Shown here piece by piece: positions 8,409 through 18,958 of a stretch of 64,000 nt of DNA; position 1 is the first letter of the stretch; each line of letters starts with the position of its first letter. The position numbers and the translations under genes were made by a program. This DNA is from Opisthocomus hoazin (lineage: Eukaryota > Chordata > Aves > Opisthocomiformes > Opisthocomidae). A model generated the notes under the pieces. The model was not told the origin of the DNA. It saw only the letters and a program-made list of their open reading frames with translations, and did not search any database. The stretch lies in the NCBI RefSeq assembly GCF_030867145.1, contig NC_134443.1, positions 3,871,977 through 3,935,976 of the forward strand. The letters are read 5' to 3'.

Positions 8409-9946
8409 ATGGCGGAGGAGGCGGCGCGGCGGGCGGTGGCGGAGCTGCCGCTGTTGCGGACGGCGGCGGGGCCGCGGGACCGGGAGGGCTGGGCGCCGCG
8501 CCTGAAGGAGGAGTACCGGGCCCTCATACAGGTGCGCCGGGCCCGGCCGCCGCTCCCCGCCGGCCCGCTCCCCGCCGGCCCGCTCCCCGCCGGCTCCCCG
8601 CCGGCCCGCTCCCCTCCGGCCCGCTCCCCGCCCGCTCCCCGCCGGCCCGCTCCCCGCCCGCTCGCCGCCGGCCCGCTCCCCTCCGGCCCGCTCCCCGCCC
8701 GCTCCCCGCCGGCCCGCTCCCCGCCCGCTCCCCGCCGGCCCGCTCCCCTCCCCGCCCGCTCCCCGCCCGCTCCCCTCCGGCCCGCTCCCCGCCGGCCCGC
8801 TCCCCGCCGGCCCGCTCCCCGCCGGCTCCCCGCCGGCCCGCTCCCCTCCGGCCCGCTCCCCGCCCGCTCCCCTCCGGCCCGCTCCCCGCCGGCTCCCCGC
8901 CGCTCCCCGGGCTGGCGGCGGCCCCGCTCACCCCCGCTCACCCCCGCTCCCCCCCCAGTACGTGGAGAACAACAAACGCGCCGATAACGACTGGTTCCGC
9001 CTGGAGTCCAACGCCGAGGGCACCCGGTGGGTGAGCGGGGCCGGCCCGGGCCCCCCCGTCCCGGATCCCGGGGGTCCCCGCGGCTGAGCGGGGGTCCCCG
9101 TGCCTTGCAGGTGGTTCGGGCGGTGCTGGTACGTCCACGAGCTGCTCAAGTACGAGTTCGCCATCGAGTTTGACGTGAGCGGGGGGGGGGGGAGGGAGGG
9201 GCGGGCGCGGGGCGGCGGGGGCTGCGGGGCCGCTGACACACCCCCCCCCCCCCCCCCCCAGATCCCGGTGACCTACCCCGCCACCGCCCCCGAGATCGCC
9301 ATCCCCGAGCTGGACGGGAAGACGGCCAAGATGTACAGGTGGGGGGGGCTGAGGGGTCCCGGGGCCGGGGGTTCCTGGGGCTGGGGGGGGTCTGACGGCT
9401 CCCTCCTCCCCGCAGGGGCGGCAAGATCTGCCTCAGCGACCACTTCAAGCCCCTCTGGGCCAGGAACGTCCCCAAGTTCGGCTTGGCCCATCTGATGGCG
9501 CTGGGGGTGAGCGGGGCGTCCCCACGGGAGGGGGGGTGTCACTCTTGGTGGTGTCTCCCCGGGGGGGTGGTATCCCCACGGGAAGGGGGTGTGTCACCCT
9601 TGGGGGTGTCCCCACGGGAGGGGGGGGTCCACGCAGGGGTGGGGGGTGTCACGGTGGGGGTGTCCCCATGGGAATGGGGGGTTGTCACCCTTGGGGGTGT
9701 CCCCATGGGAAAGGGGGTTGTCACCCTCGGGAGTGTCCCTGCAGAGGGAGGGCTGTCACGGTGGGGGTGTACCCGCGGGAAGGGGGGGTGTCACTGGTGG
9801 GGGTGTCCCTGGCGGAAACTGGGGTGTCACTGGTGGGGGTGTCCCCGTGCGGCCGCCCACCCCTGTCCCTGCAGCTGGGCCCCTGGCTGGCCGTGGAGAT
9901 CCCCGACCTCGTCGCCAAAGGCATCATCCAGCACAAGGAGAAGTGA
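8409..9946 (+). CDS. UFC1: UFM1-conjugating enzyme UFC1, 164 aa
   Basis: E2 enzyme that receives UFM1 from UBA5 and passes it to UFL1 substrates (ER homeostasis, ribosome quality control). Exons: 8409-8531, 8959-9026, 9111-9174, 9262-9338, 9416-9506, 9875-9946 (495 nt). Near-identical to human across [37 protein letters not shown] and [20 protein letters not shown]. The catalytic cysteine is in [10 protein letters not shown] and falls at residue 116, as in human. The human protein has 167 aa; the bird C-terminus stops at IQHKEK, lacking a few residues. Introns 1 and 5 are expanded by minisatellites. Confidence 0.97.
8535..8945. repeat. Minisatellite CCGGCCCGCTCCCCG in UFC1 intron 1
   Basis: About 25-30 copies of a roughly 15-bp unit (cggcccgctccccgc, with ctccggcccg and ccggctcc variants) fill nearly all of intron 1, from just after the donor to the acceptor tract. 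Confidence 0.9.
9510..9865. repeat. GGTGTCCCC-type repeat in UFC1 intron 5
   Basis: Imperfect copies of a 40-60 bp module containing ggggtgtccccatgggaa followed by gggggtgtcacc. It makes this by far the longest gap between the last two exons. Confidence 0.8.
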
Positions 9947-10031
9947 GCGGCGGGGGGGGGGGCCGCCCCCCCCCCGGGAGGTGCTGCCTCCCCTTCCCCC
10001 CAGCGGCTCCCGCCGCCGCCCCCCACTCCCC

Positions 10032-10037
10032 AATAAA
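10032..10037 (+). terminator. UFC1: UFC1 poly(A) signal AATAAA
   Basis: Canonical hexamer 86 nt after the stop. Confidence 0.85.
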
Positions 10038-10149
10038 CTCTTCAGCCCCGGCCTTGCCCCTGCCTGCTGCTCTGGGGGATCCCGGCGGGGGTTGGGGGGT
10101 CCTGGCCGCCCCCCCCAGCCCTCGGGGGTCTCGCCGCCCTGTGCGACCC

Positions 10150-11138
10150 TACAGTAACACCTCATCGAGGGACGCTGTCTCTTTAAGAAGACCGAGCGCG
10201 GCGGCCCCTTTAAGAGCGCCGAGGGCAGACGCCGCCGCCGGGTCGCCATAGCGACGCGGAGGCGTCGGTGGGGGGGGCGTGGCGCAGCCTCGGCGCAGGC
10301 GCAGTGGGGCGCGTGAGGCCGCCGGGGGCGGGGCGCCGGGCGGGAGGAGCAAAGATGGCGGCGGGTGCTGCGGGAGTTGTTGCCATGGCGGCCCGCGGGA
10401 GGTACGGCGGGGGCGGGGGGCACCGGCGGGCGGGAGAGGGGCTCCGCGGGGAGGCATCGGCACCCCCCAGCCGCCCGCCCCCGCCCCGCGTGTCCCCCGG
10501 TACCTGGCAGGGGGTGGGAGGCGGGTGGGGGCTGGCGCCCTGCGGGGAGGGGGTGACCGGAGCGGGGGGGGGGGCCGCGGGAGAGGGGACAGGCCTGGGC
10601 GGGGCGCGGGTCTCTGCGTGGCCCCGGCTCCGGCCGGCGGCTCGGGGCTCTCGCCGTGCCGCAGCCCCCGCGGCCGCACCGCGGGCATCGTCCCCCGCCC
10701 CGCCCGCTGGGACCGACACCCCCCCCCCCCCCGCCGCTCTCCGGGCGCAGCCGTGGCGGCCGAGCACGGCAGCCCCCGCGCCGGGCTGGGCCCCCCGCGC
10801 CGGGCACCTCGCGGTGCGGGAGCCGGGGCCGCCTGCCTCGCCTCGCCTGGCCCTGCCGCTCCCGCCGCCTTCCGCAGGGCCCGGCGCGGGCGGGCGGCCC
10901 GGACCCGCTCCGGGATCCCCGGCCCTCGCCCCCCGTTGCCGCGGGGTCTCTGCGCTGCCCGGTGACCCGCGCCGTCTCTGCTTCCGCCGCAGGGCTCCCG
11001 CCGACGGGACGCTCCGGCCGGCCGCGCTCCGCGGGGGGCTGTGACCGGTGCCGGCCAGAGGAGAGAGGTGGGTGCGCGCCCCGGTGCCCCACACGCCGGC
11101 CTGGCACCGCCGGCCTCAGCCCGGCCCTGTCCCCGCAG
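10150..11138 (+). promoter_or_regulatory. USP21: USP21 CpG-island promoter and non-coding 5' exons
   Basis: AAAGATGGCGGCGGG at 10351 marks a likely start region. An untranslated exon probably ends at 10401 (gcgggag|gtacgg). A second candidate UTR exon is 10993-11067 (ccgccgcag to gagagag|gtgggt). The third, 11139-11163, leads straight into the long-form start codon. The UTR exon limits are inferred from splice sites only. Confidence 0.5.
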
Positions 11139-11163
11139 GGCCCCGCTCTCGGCTGGCCCCGCC

Positions 11164-14100
11164 ATGCCCCAGGCCTCGGAGCACCGCGTCGGCCGCACCA
11201 GGGACCACACCGTCGTCACCTCCCAGCCCAGGGCGGCCGCCAAGCTGCCCAGCGGGCACCGGGCCCGCAGCCAGGAGCGCCATGCTGCCGCCCTGGCCTC
11301 CGCCGCCAACGGCCTCTCCCCAGCCCCCAAGCTTCGCCTCCTGCCGCCCCGGCCCGGCCCGCTGGACGACCGCAGCAAGAAGCTGGAGATGGACCGGGGC
11401 CGGGCCTCGAAGCGGGGGGAGGCTCTCCGCAGCTCGGCGTGCCGGCGCGGCCCCGTGAAGGCAGACCACGCGGTGCGGGTGCCCGGCTCCCCGCAGGCAG
11501 GCGCCGTGCCGGGCAGTGCCTCCTTCTCCCTGCCCGCCGGGGCCTCGCTGGCGGGGCGTGAGGCGGAGCGCCGGTGCAGCAACCTGGCCCGCTCCAAGTC
11601 CATCAGCATTGGGGACCTGAGCCAGGGCGGCGGCTGTGGCAGCCGTGCCGAGGATGTGGCGGCGGCGCTGAGCCGGCTGGTGCTGAGGGACTGCAGCCAC
11701 CAGCTGAGCGCCAGCTCGCTGGCACTCAGGAGGAGCTCCTCTCTCCGGAGAGTCAACGTCTCCCCAGGGCTGGATGGGAAGCCTGCCGCCCCGCTGCTGT
11801 CCGTCCGGCCTGAGGGCTGCCCGAGGACTCGTACTGCCCCTGACCCCCCATACGCCCACGGCCCCGACATCCCAGCGCCCGGCAGCCCCATCCTGGGCAG
11901 AGCCCCGGCACCCGGCAGGACCGAGGAGAAGGTGGCAGCCGTAAGAGCCTCAGGATTTGTCCGTGGTCCCCGGTTGCAAGGCAGCAGCTTCGTTCCCATC
12001 GGGGTCGGTGACGGTGCTGGGGCAGGACAGGGGTGCTGGTCTCGCCTCTCCCCGCTCTGCTTTTTGTGGGGGACCCCCACTGCAAAAGAGTCGCGTCCCC
12101 TCGGCTCCAGGGCGGGTGGGGGCTGGCCGGTGCTGTGCCCATTTCCGCATCCGCCTTCTCCCCCCCAGGCAGCCGGGCCCTGTGCTCCACCTGCCCTGGG
12201 CCACGTGTGCGGATTAGGTGCCCTGAAGCCCCGGGGCTGGGCTGTGGTGGTGGGGACAGGGCTGCGGTTCGGGCCCCTGCGGTGCCTCCCCTGCCGGGGG
12301 GCTGCCCCCGGCCCCTCCGAGCTGCCCTGCTCATTGTGCTGTGCTCCCACAACCCCCATTGTGGCGTGGGGCGGGCAGGGGCGTTTGCACCGCTCCCCGT
12401 TCTCCGCTGTCCCCGAGGTGGCTCTCCCGCTAATTAATCCCCCCGAGATGAGCCTCCAGCAAGGCCCAGAATAGCCGGGGGAAATCGGATCAGCTAATGA
12501 GCTGTGGCTTAGCGAGGCGGAGGGGGCCCGGCAGCGCTGGTGCCGCAGTCCCGTCCCGGTGCCCGGGCGGTGCCGGAGCCATGCCGGGGCTGCAAGGAGC
12601 CACGCTGGTGGAGCTGCCGCGCAAGCTGCACCGCACCCTGCTCACCAAGCGGGAGCTGCAGGGCCGCGGCACCGACATCTCCGAGTCGGTGGTACACACG
12701 GCCGTCATGGGGCTGCTGCTCATCAGTGGCGAGGTGAAGCCTCTGTGGCTGAGGCCATCCGTCCGTCCGTCCGTCCCTAGGAAGCCGCGGGGTGGCTGGA
12801 GAGGTTTGCTGCCTGGGGACGGGTCTCACTCGTGTCCCTCTGTGTCCCCGCAGACCCATCACACGCTGCTGCCTGGCTCGGGCCACGTTGGCCTCAGGAA
12901 CCTGGGCAACACGGTAAGCGCTGGTGTCCCCGCGTCCCCTGCGCCCTCCCGTCCTGCTGTCCCAAGGCCTGCGAAGGACCCTAGCTCCCCTCGGGCTTGC
13001 AGCAGCCGCAACCAAGCGGATCGCTCCCACCGGGGCTGGCGCGTCCCCAGGGATTCCCTAGCCCCTCGAGGGTCCCTGTGGCACAGCAGGGTCAGCCCCT
13101 GTCAGGGGCACTGGGACAGTGGGGGACACGCCAATGCCTGGTGGCACCCCCAGAGTGACACTGCGTCCCCGCTGCTCTCTCGGCAGTGCTTCATGAACGC
13201 CGTGCTGCAGTGCCTGAGCAGCACCAAGCCACTGCGGGACTACTGCCTGCGCCGGGACTTCCAGCAGGAGCAGCCCCCCGGCCCCCGCGCCCCCCAGGAG
13301 CTCACCGAAGGTGGGACGGGAGCCCCCTGCAGCTGACCCCCCAAGCTCTTACCTAAACCCTGCTGGTGCTGACACCCGGCGTGCGTCCCGCAGCCTTTGC
13401 TGATGTCATCGCCGCCCTCTGGCACCCCGACTCCTCCGAGGCTGTCAACCCTGGGCGCTTCAAGGCCGTCTTTCAGAAATACGTGCCCTCCTTCACCGGA
13501 TACAGGTGAGGCTTCACCCCCCGCCACGGGGACCCCCGGCAGCTCCCCCGCCTCCCGGGGGCCGGGGGCAGCAGTGGGTGCCATGGGTCCGTCCTGCCGC
13601 AGCCAGCAGGATGCACAGGAGTTCCTCAAGTTCTTCATGGACCGGCTGCACGTGGAGATCAACCGCAAGGGCCGCAGGACCCCCAGCATCCTCTCGGACA
13701 CTCGGCGGACCCCCACGCTGGAGGACCTCGAGACGCTGAGGTGAGGGGGAGAGGGGTCCCGGGGGGGAGCCCTGGCCATGGGGACGCAGCCTGAGCAGCT
13801 GTCGTTCCCCGCAGCGACGACGAACGCGCCAACCAGATGTGGAAGCGATACCTGGAGAGAGAGGACAGCAAGATCGTGGGTGAGCGCTGATGGGCAGGGG
13901 TGACCCCCCTGCACCCCCCCACTCCTTAGGGTGCTCCTCTGCAGCCGGCCTCACACCCCCCTTCGCCCCCAGACCTCTTCGTGGGGCAGCTGAAGAGTTG
14001 CCTGAAGTGCCAGGCGTGCGGCTACCGCTCCACCACCTTCGAGGTCTTCTGCGATCTCTCCCTGCCCATCCCAAAGGTAGGCATGGGGCAGAGCCCCCCG

Positions 14101-15093
14101 GCCAGCCCTCAGCTCCCACGGCCAGCCCCCGCCTGACCCTCTGCCCCTGCAGAAGAGCTTTGCCGGCGGGAAGGTCTCCCTGCACGACTGCTTCAGCCTC
14201 TTCACCAAGGAGGAGGAGCTGGACTCAGAGAACGCCCCGGTGAGAGGCTGGGGCTGGTGGCTGGCACCCCCAGCTCGGCACTCCCAGCCCCTTCTCACCG
14301 GCACCGTGCCCCCGGCAGGTCTGTGACAAGTGCCGGCAGCGGACGCGGAGCACAAAGAAGCTGACCATCCAGCGCTTCCCCCGCATCCTGGTGCTCCGTA
14401 TCCTTTGGGGACCGAAGGGTGGGGGGCCCAGGGAGAGGCCTGGGACCCCTGGCGCTGCCGGTGCTCCCGTTGAGGGTGGGGGTGCTGTCCCTGCAGCCGC
14501 TCAGGACCGCGTTTCCCTTGACGCTGCCCAGACCTGAACCGGTTCTCCACCACCCGCTACTCCATTAAGAAGTGCTCCGTCTTTGTGGACTTCCCCCTGC
14601 AGCAGCTCAACCTGCGGGAGTTCGCCAGCGAGAAGGCGGGTGAGGCACGGCGGGGTCCCGGCGGGTGAGGCGCGGCGGGGTCCCGGCGGGTGAGGCGCGG
14701 CGGGGTCCCGGCGGGTGAGGCGCGGCAGGGGTCGTGGCAGGGGGATGCAGCGCCCGGGCCTGGGGGCAGCGCTGAGCCCGGCCTCCCGCCGCAGGCAGCC
14801 CCGTCTACAGCCTCTACGCCCTCTGCAACCACTCGGGCAGCGTCCACTACGGCCACTACACCGCCTTCTGCCGGGACCCGGCCGGCTGGCGCGTCTACAA
14901 CGACTCCCGGTAGGTGCCCCCCACCCACCCCCGCCTCACCGCGGCCCCGTGCCCCGCTTCCGCCCCGCCGGGCGGCCGTGGGCTGAGGCTGCCGCGCCGC
15001 AGCGTCTCGCCCATCAGCGAGAACCAGGTGCCGTCCAGCGAGGGCTACGTCCTCTTCTACGAGCTGGAGGAGCCGCCCGGCCGCAGGCCCTGA
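11164..15093 (+). CDS. USP21: Ubiquitin-specific protease USP21, long form 619 aa
   Basis: Cysteine deubiquitinase acting on histone H2A and signalling proteins. Exons: 11164-11940, 12854-12913, 13187-13310, 13394-13505, 13603-13740, 13815-13879, 13973-14076, 14153-14239, 14319-14397, 14532-14639, 14795-14909, 15003-15093 (1860 nt). The N-terminal exon (259 codons) starts [14 protein letters not shown] like human USP21 and holds [12 protein letters not shown] and an arginine/serine-rich tail. The USP fold starts at [10 protein letters not shown]; the nucleophile Cys is the first codon of 13187-13310. The His box is [12 protein letters not shown] and the Asn/Asp box VYNDSRVSP. Zinc-binding pairs are CLKCQAC and CDKCRQ. 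Human is 565 aa; the excess is in the disordered N-terminus. An alternative first exon at 12581 joins the same exon 2 in frame. Confidence 0.95.
12581..12733 (+). CDS. USP21: Alternative first coding exon of USP21 (51 codons, short form 411 aa)
   Basis: Starts gccATGccgggg and ends GGC GAG|gtgaag in phase 0, exactly the phase needed to enter the exon at 12854. It encodes [16 protein letters not shown]..., continuing through [18 protein letters not shown]. It is the only conserved-looking coding stretch between the long first exon and the catalytic exons. Splicing it out (11940 to 12854) gives [16 protein letters not shown], matching human SDDKMAHHTLLLGSG, so it is not part of the long form. 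It resembles the N-terminus of the USP2b isoform in being short, basic and ending in a hydrophobic GLLL segment (from recall). Transcription is inferred. Confidence 0.6.
14640..14730. repeat. 25-bp tandem repeat in USP21 intron 10
   Basis: About 3.5 near-perfect copies of gtgaggcgcggcggggtcc plus cggcgg, starting right at the splice donor; each copy recreates a gtgagg donor-like sequence. Confidence 0.9.
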
Positions 15094-15163
15094 GCTGCCC
15101 CGGCCCCCGCGGCGCCGCAGGGCGAGGACGGAGGGCGGCCGCTGCCCCGGCGGGGCGATTGTG

Positions 15164-15169
15164 AATAAA
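15164..15169 (+). terminator. USP21: USP21 poly(A) signal AATAAA
   Basis: Canonical hexamer 70 nt after the stop. Confidence 0.85.
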
Positions 15170-15239
15170 TTTACTAAAAAAACCCCAAAAGCTGAAGCTT
15201 GGCGGTGCGGAGGGCCCGGTGCTCTGCCCGGTGGGGAGC

Positions 15240-15545
15240 GTGTAAGGGGCGGGGCTGGAGGCAGTGGGGCGGGGCACTGGCAGAAGGGCGGGGCTTGTTG
15301 GCGTTCAGAGCCGGTGGGCTGGGTAGGCTTCAAGGGCGGGGCTTTTGTGCAGGAGGCGGGGCTAATGGCAGAGAGGCGGGGCCTGCTGTGGGGCTTGGAG
15401 TGGGGGTTGTGTGAGGGGCGGGGCTACTGGCAGAAAGGGCAGGGCCTGCTACAGGAGGGGAGGGTCTACAGGTGATGGGCGGGTGAGCTGCGGGGGCGGG
15501 GCTTCGAGCGCATAGGCGGGGCGGGGCTGAGGGGCGGGGCGCGCT
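15240..15545. repeat. GC-box array (ggggcggggc) between USP21 and PPOX
   Basis: About ten copies of ggcggggc(t/c) at 30-40 bp spacing with related flanks (tggcagaaaggg, gctaatggcagagagg). It is an Sp/KLF-type box array just upstream of the PPOX promoter, and could be a diverged minisatellite with regulatory potential. Confidence 0.6.
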
Positions 15546-15675
15546 GCCAGCCGCTGCGCTGCCACCTGGCTCTGCCCGGCAGCCGTAGTGTGCCGGCAGG
15601 CGGTCCCCGCGCCCGTCCGTCAGGGCATGGCGTCGTGCCATTGGCTCTCCGCGTCGTTAGCACCGCCCTTTCTCC

Positions 15676-15683
15676 CTTATCAG
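15676..15683 (-). promoter_or_regulatory. PPOX: GATA site (CTGATAAG) in PPOX promoter
   Basis: cttatcag on plus is CTGATAAG on minus, a full GATA1-type match about 157 bp before the PPOX ATG and near an inverted CCAAT box (gccattggct, about 15637). Erythroid GATA control of PPOX is known in mammals; function here is inferred. Confidence 0.5.
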
Positions 15684-15799
15684 TCGCGGGGAAGGGGCGG
15701 GGCCCGCCAATCCCGCGCGCAGGGAGCGGTGCGGGGGGGAGGGGCCGCGCCGGTCGTCCGCGGGTGTCGGTGCCCCGGCGCTCAGCCCGCCCGCCCGGT

Positions 15800-15837
15800 T
15801 CGGTCCGGTCCGGTCCGGTCCGGTCCGGTCCGGTCCC
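15800..15837. repeat. PPOX: (CGGTC)n pentanucleotide repeat abutting the PPOX start codon
   Basis: Seven CGGTC units end 3 bp before the ATG, so they probably lie in the 5' UTR or core promoter. Confidence 0.95.
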
Positions 15838-15839
15838 TC

Positions 15840-18525
15840 ATGCCGCCGACCGTGGCCGTCGTGGGGGGCGGCATCAGCGGCCTGGCCGCCTGCTACTACC
15901 TGTCCCGCGGCCCCCGCCCGCCCAAGGTGAGCGCCGGGGCCGGGCCGGGGCCGGGGCCGGGACCCCCTCGCGGCGTCCCCGGGGTGACCGCGGTGTCCCC
16001 AGGTGCTGCTGCTGGAGGGCAGCGCCCGGCTCGGGGGGTGGCTGCAGACCACCCGCGCCGCCGACGGGGCCGTCTTCGAGCACGGGCCCAGGAGCATCCG
16101 CGCCCGGGGGGCCGTGGGCGCCGACACCCTGCGCATGGTAGGGGGCGGGGGAGGGGGTCCGCGGGGCTGGGGAGGGGGCCGAGGGCTCCCAGGGAGCGGG
16201 GCTCTGGAGGGGGGTGCCTGTGGCACTGGGGGACAGCAGTCCCTGGGTGGGTGCTCGGGTCTGGGGGGGTCCCTGGGAGCACGAGGGCACGGGGGTCTCA
16301 CGGTGCCATGGTCTGGGGGGGTCCCTGGGAGCACGAGGGCACGGGGGTCTCACGGTGCCATGGTCTGGGGGGTCCCAGGGCTGGGCGCAGGGTGCTGGGG
16401 GACAGGGGTGCCTGGGCTGGTCCAGGGCGTTGGGGTCTGGAGGGGGTCCCTGGGTGGGTGCAGGGGTCTGGGAGTCCCTGCACAGGTGCCGGGGTCCAGC
16501 TGAGGCCGCCCCAGGGCAGGTCCTGTGCCCCCCGCCGCACCCGCCCTGCCAGTGTCCCCGCAGGTCTCCAAGCTCGGCCTGGAGGGTGACGTCCTGCCCG
16601 TCCCCAGGGACCACCCGGCCTCCCGGAACCGATTCCTCTACACCGGCGGAGCCCTGCACAAGCTGCCCTCGGGCCTGGGGTAGGTGCCGGCCCCAGCGTC
16701 ACCCCGGTGCCGCCCGCGGGCCGCCCTCCCCTGAGCCCTCCTGTCCCCAGGGGCCTGCTGCGGCCGGTGCCGCCCTTTTCGCGGGCACTGCTCTGGAGCG
16801 GGGTGCGGGACCTGCTGGCGCCGGCCGGGACAGAGCCCGATGAGAGCGTGCACGCCTTCGTCCATCGCCGCTTCGGCCGGGAGGTGGGCGCCTGCGTGGG
16901 GAGATAGCGCCGGGGGCTTATCGGGGCCTGGCAGGGGCCGGGCGGGGACCGGCCTCACCCGGCCGCGTCCCCGCAGGTGGCCGACATCGCCGTGGACAGC
17001 CTGTGCCGGGGAGTGTTCGCCGGGGACTGCCGGGCGCTAAGCGTCCGCTCCTGCTTCCCCACGCTCTTCGAGGCCGAGCGGCGCCGTCGATCCGTCCTGC
17101 TGGGGCTGGCACTGGGCTCCGGTGAGCGCCGGGCTGGGGGGACGTGAGGGGGAGACCCCCCAGTGCCACCGCAGCAGCATGGGGGGACACCGGCGCTGTC
17201 ACCCGCAGGGAAGGAGCACGGGGCCGAGTCAGGGCTGAGCCGGCGGGCGCGGGCTGAGCGCTGGAGCCAGTGGTCGCTGCGGGGTGGGATGGAGACCCTG
17301 GCCGAGGCGCTGGCGGCCTTCCTGCGCCCGTGCGGCGTCGAGCTGCACTGCCACGCGCCCCTGCGCCGCCTGCGCCGCAACCCCGATGGCCGCTGGCAGG
17401 TATGGCCCTGGGGCCGGGGGTGCCTGGGTCCCCTGCCCAGTGCCCCCCCCACTGCTCTACTTCCCCCCAGCTCGCCCTGGCAGACGGCACCGTGACAGCC
17501 GACCACGTCATCAGTGCCCTCCCGGCCGCAGGTAGGGGTGGGGGTGCACGGACACTTGGGTCCCCGGGGTGGGAGGAGGGGGGATCCCCTCCCTGATGTC
17601 CCCTCTCCTCCCAGCCCTGGCTGCAGTGCTGCCGGCTGAGGCTGAGCCCCTGGCCCAGGAGCTGCGGCGCATCCCGGCCGTGTCGGTGGCCGTGGTGAAC
17701 CTTCAGTACGAGGGCGTTGCGTTGCCCGTCACGGTAAGAGTGGTGCCCGCGGGCAATGCTGGTACCCACATGGGTCCCCTGGAACCCCCCATGACCCCCT
17801 CGTGCTCACGCTGCTGCTCCCACCCAGGGCTTTGGGCACTTGGTGCCCTCCTCCGAGGACCCCTCGCTTCTGGGCATCATCTATGACTCAGTGTCCTTCC
17901 CCCAGCACAACGGCACGGGGCCTGCCTCCGTCCGGCTGACGGTGAGCGGCCGGGGACGGGCGGGGGACGGGGATGACCCGGGGGCTCACGGTGCAGACAG
18001 GGCTGACCCGGGGGGGTCACGGTGCTGCTGGTGCCGTACAGGTGATGCTGGGAGGCGCCTGGTTCGGGCAGAGCTTCGGGGACCCAGCGGCAGCAGCGGC
18101 ACCAGCACTGCTGCTGCGGCGGGCGCAGGTGGCTGTGCGGGAGCAGCTGGGCCTGGAGCCGGCCCCGACCCGCTCCATCGTCCGCGTGCACCAGGTGGGT
18201 GATGGTGCTGCGGCGCCAGGGCCGGGGGGGTTCCCGGGGGTTCCCTCAGAGCTCACTGGCTGTTCCCTCCCCCAGGCCTGCATCCCCCAGTACACGCTGG
18301 GCCACTGGCAGCGCACAGGTAAGAGGGGGCCGGGGCGTGGGGTTTCCGGCCCCCGCAGAGATGCCCACCACCCGCCCTGTCCCTGCAGAACGCATCGCCC
18401 GTTTCCTGGCAGAGCAGCAGCTGCCCCTCACACTCGTCGGGGCCTCCTACGCCGGCGTCTCCGTCAACGAGTGCATCGCCAGCGCCAAAGCGGCTGTGGG
18501 GCAGCTGCTGGGGCAGCCGTGCTGA
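15840..18525 (+). CDS. PPOX: Protoporphyrinogen oxidase, 477 aa
   Basis: FAD enzyme of the mitochondrial inner membrane that oxidises protoporphyrinogen IX to protoporphyrin IX, the penultimate haem step. Exons: 15840-15926, 16003-16137, 16564-16679, 16751-16883, 16977-17121, 17209-17399, 17471-17531, 17615-17733, 17828-17941, 18042-18194, 18276-18318, 18389-18525 (1434 nt). Length equals human PPOX (477). Residues 4-25 ([17 protein letters not shown]) are the Rossmann dinucleotide-binding motif. Further landmarks are [31 protein letters not shown] and the C-terminal [18 protein letters not shown] that closes the FAD site. Intron 2 carries an imperfect direct repeat. Confidence 0.97.
16262..16380. 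repeat. 53-bp direct duplication in PPOX intron 2
   Basis: The segment tccctgggagcacgagggca...ggtgccatggtctgggggg occurs twice in tandem with few differences, with further partial echoes to 16480. Confidence 0.85.
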
Positions 18526-18591
18526 GCCCCGGTGTCCCCGCGTCCCCTCCCGGCGCCCAGCAGCTCCGCAGTAGTAGGACAAAGTGTTTTT

Positions 18592-18597
18592 TTTAAT
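18592..18597 (-). terminator. B4GALT3: Probable B4GALT3 poly(A) signal (ATTAAA on minus)
   Basis: tttaat on plus reads ATTAAA on minus, about 360 nt beyond the B4GALT3 stop. Confidence 0.5.
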
Positions 18598-18639
18598 TGA
18601 AAAACCCTTATAAAGGCCCAGGGAGCAGCTCATAAATAG

Positions 18640-18645
18640 AATAAA
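18640..18645 (+). terminator. PPOX: Probable PPOX poly(A) signal AATAAA
   Basis: Canonical hexamer 115 nt after the PPOX stop. It lies beyond the minus-strand signal of B4GALT3, so the two convergent 3' UTRs overlap. Confidence 0.6.
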
Positions 18646-18958
18646 TAACCACGCGCCAGTGGCGCAGCCTGTAACCGTCTTCAGGTACCACAGCCTGCAG
18701 GGAGACGGCGTCAGGCAAGACCCCGGCGCTCCCTGCACCCCTCGCTGGCGTTGCCCCCCAGTACCAGGCACTGGCCCCACGGCCAGCAGCTCCCTGGGCG
18801 GTTGCCCCCGGGGCTCGCTGCTCCCCCCCGTCTCTCCAGCGAGGCCACAGCGTGACCAGCCCAGCTGCGGCTCCTCCACCCCGTGCACAACGAGGGTCCC
18901 TTCCCTGCGCCAGGTCACGGCAAGCAAGAGTCCGTGGGGGGGCCGCGGTGGCCAGCAG

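Noticed and set aside
12581-12733. A separate small gene between USP21 exons
   Set aside because: The exon ends in a donor of exactly the phase required by USP21 exon 2, with no stop, poly(A) signal or further exons of its own; an alternative USP21 start is simpler.
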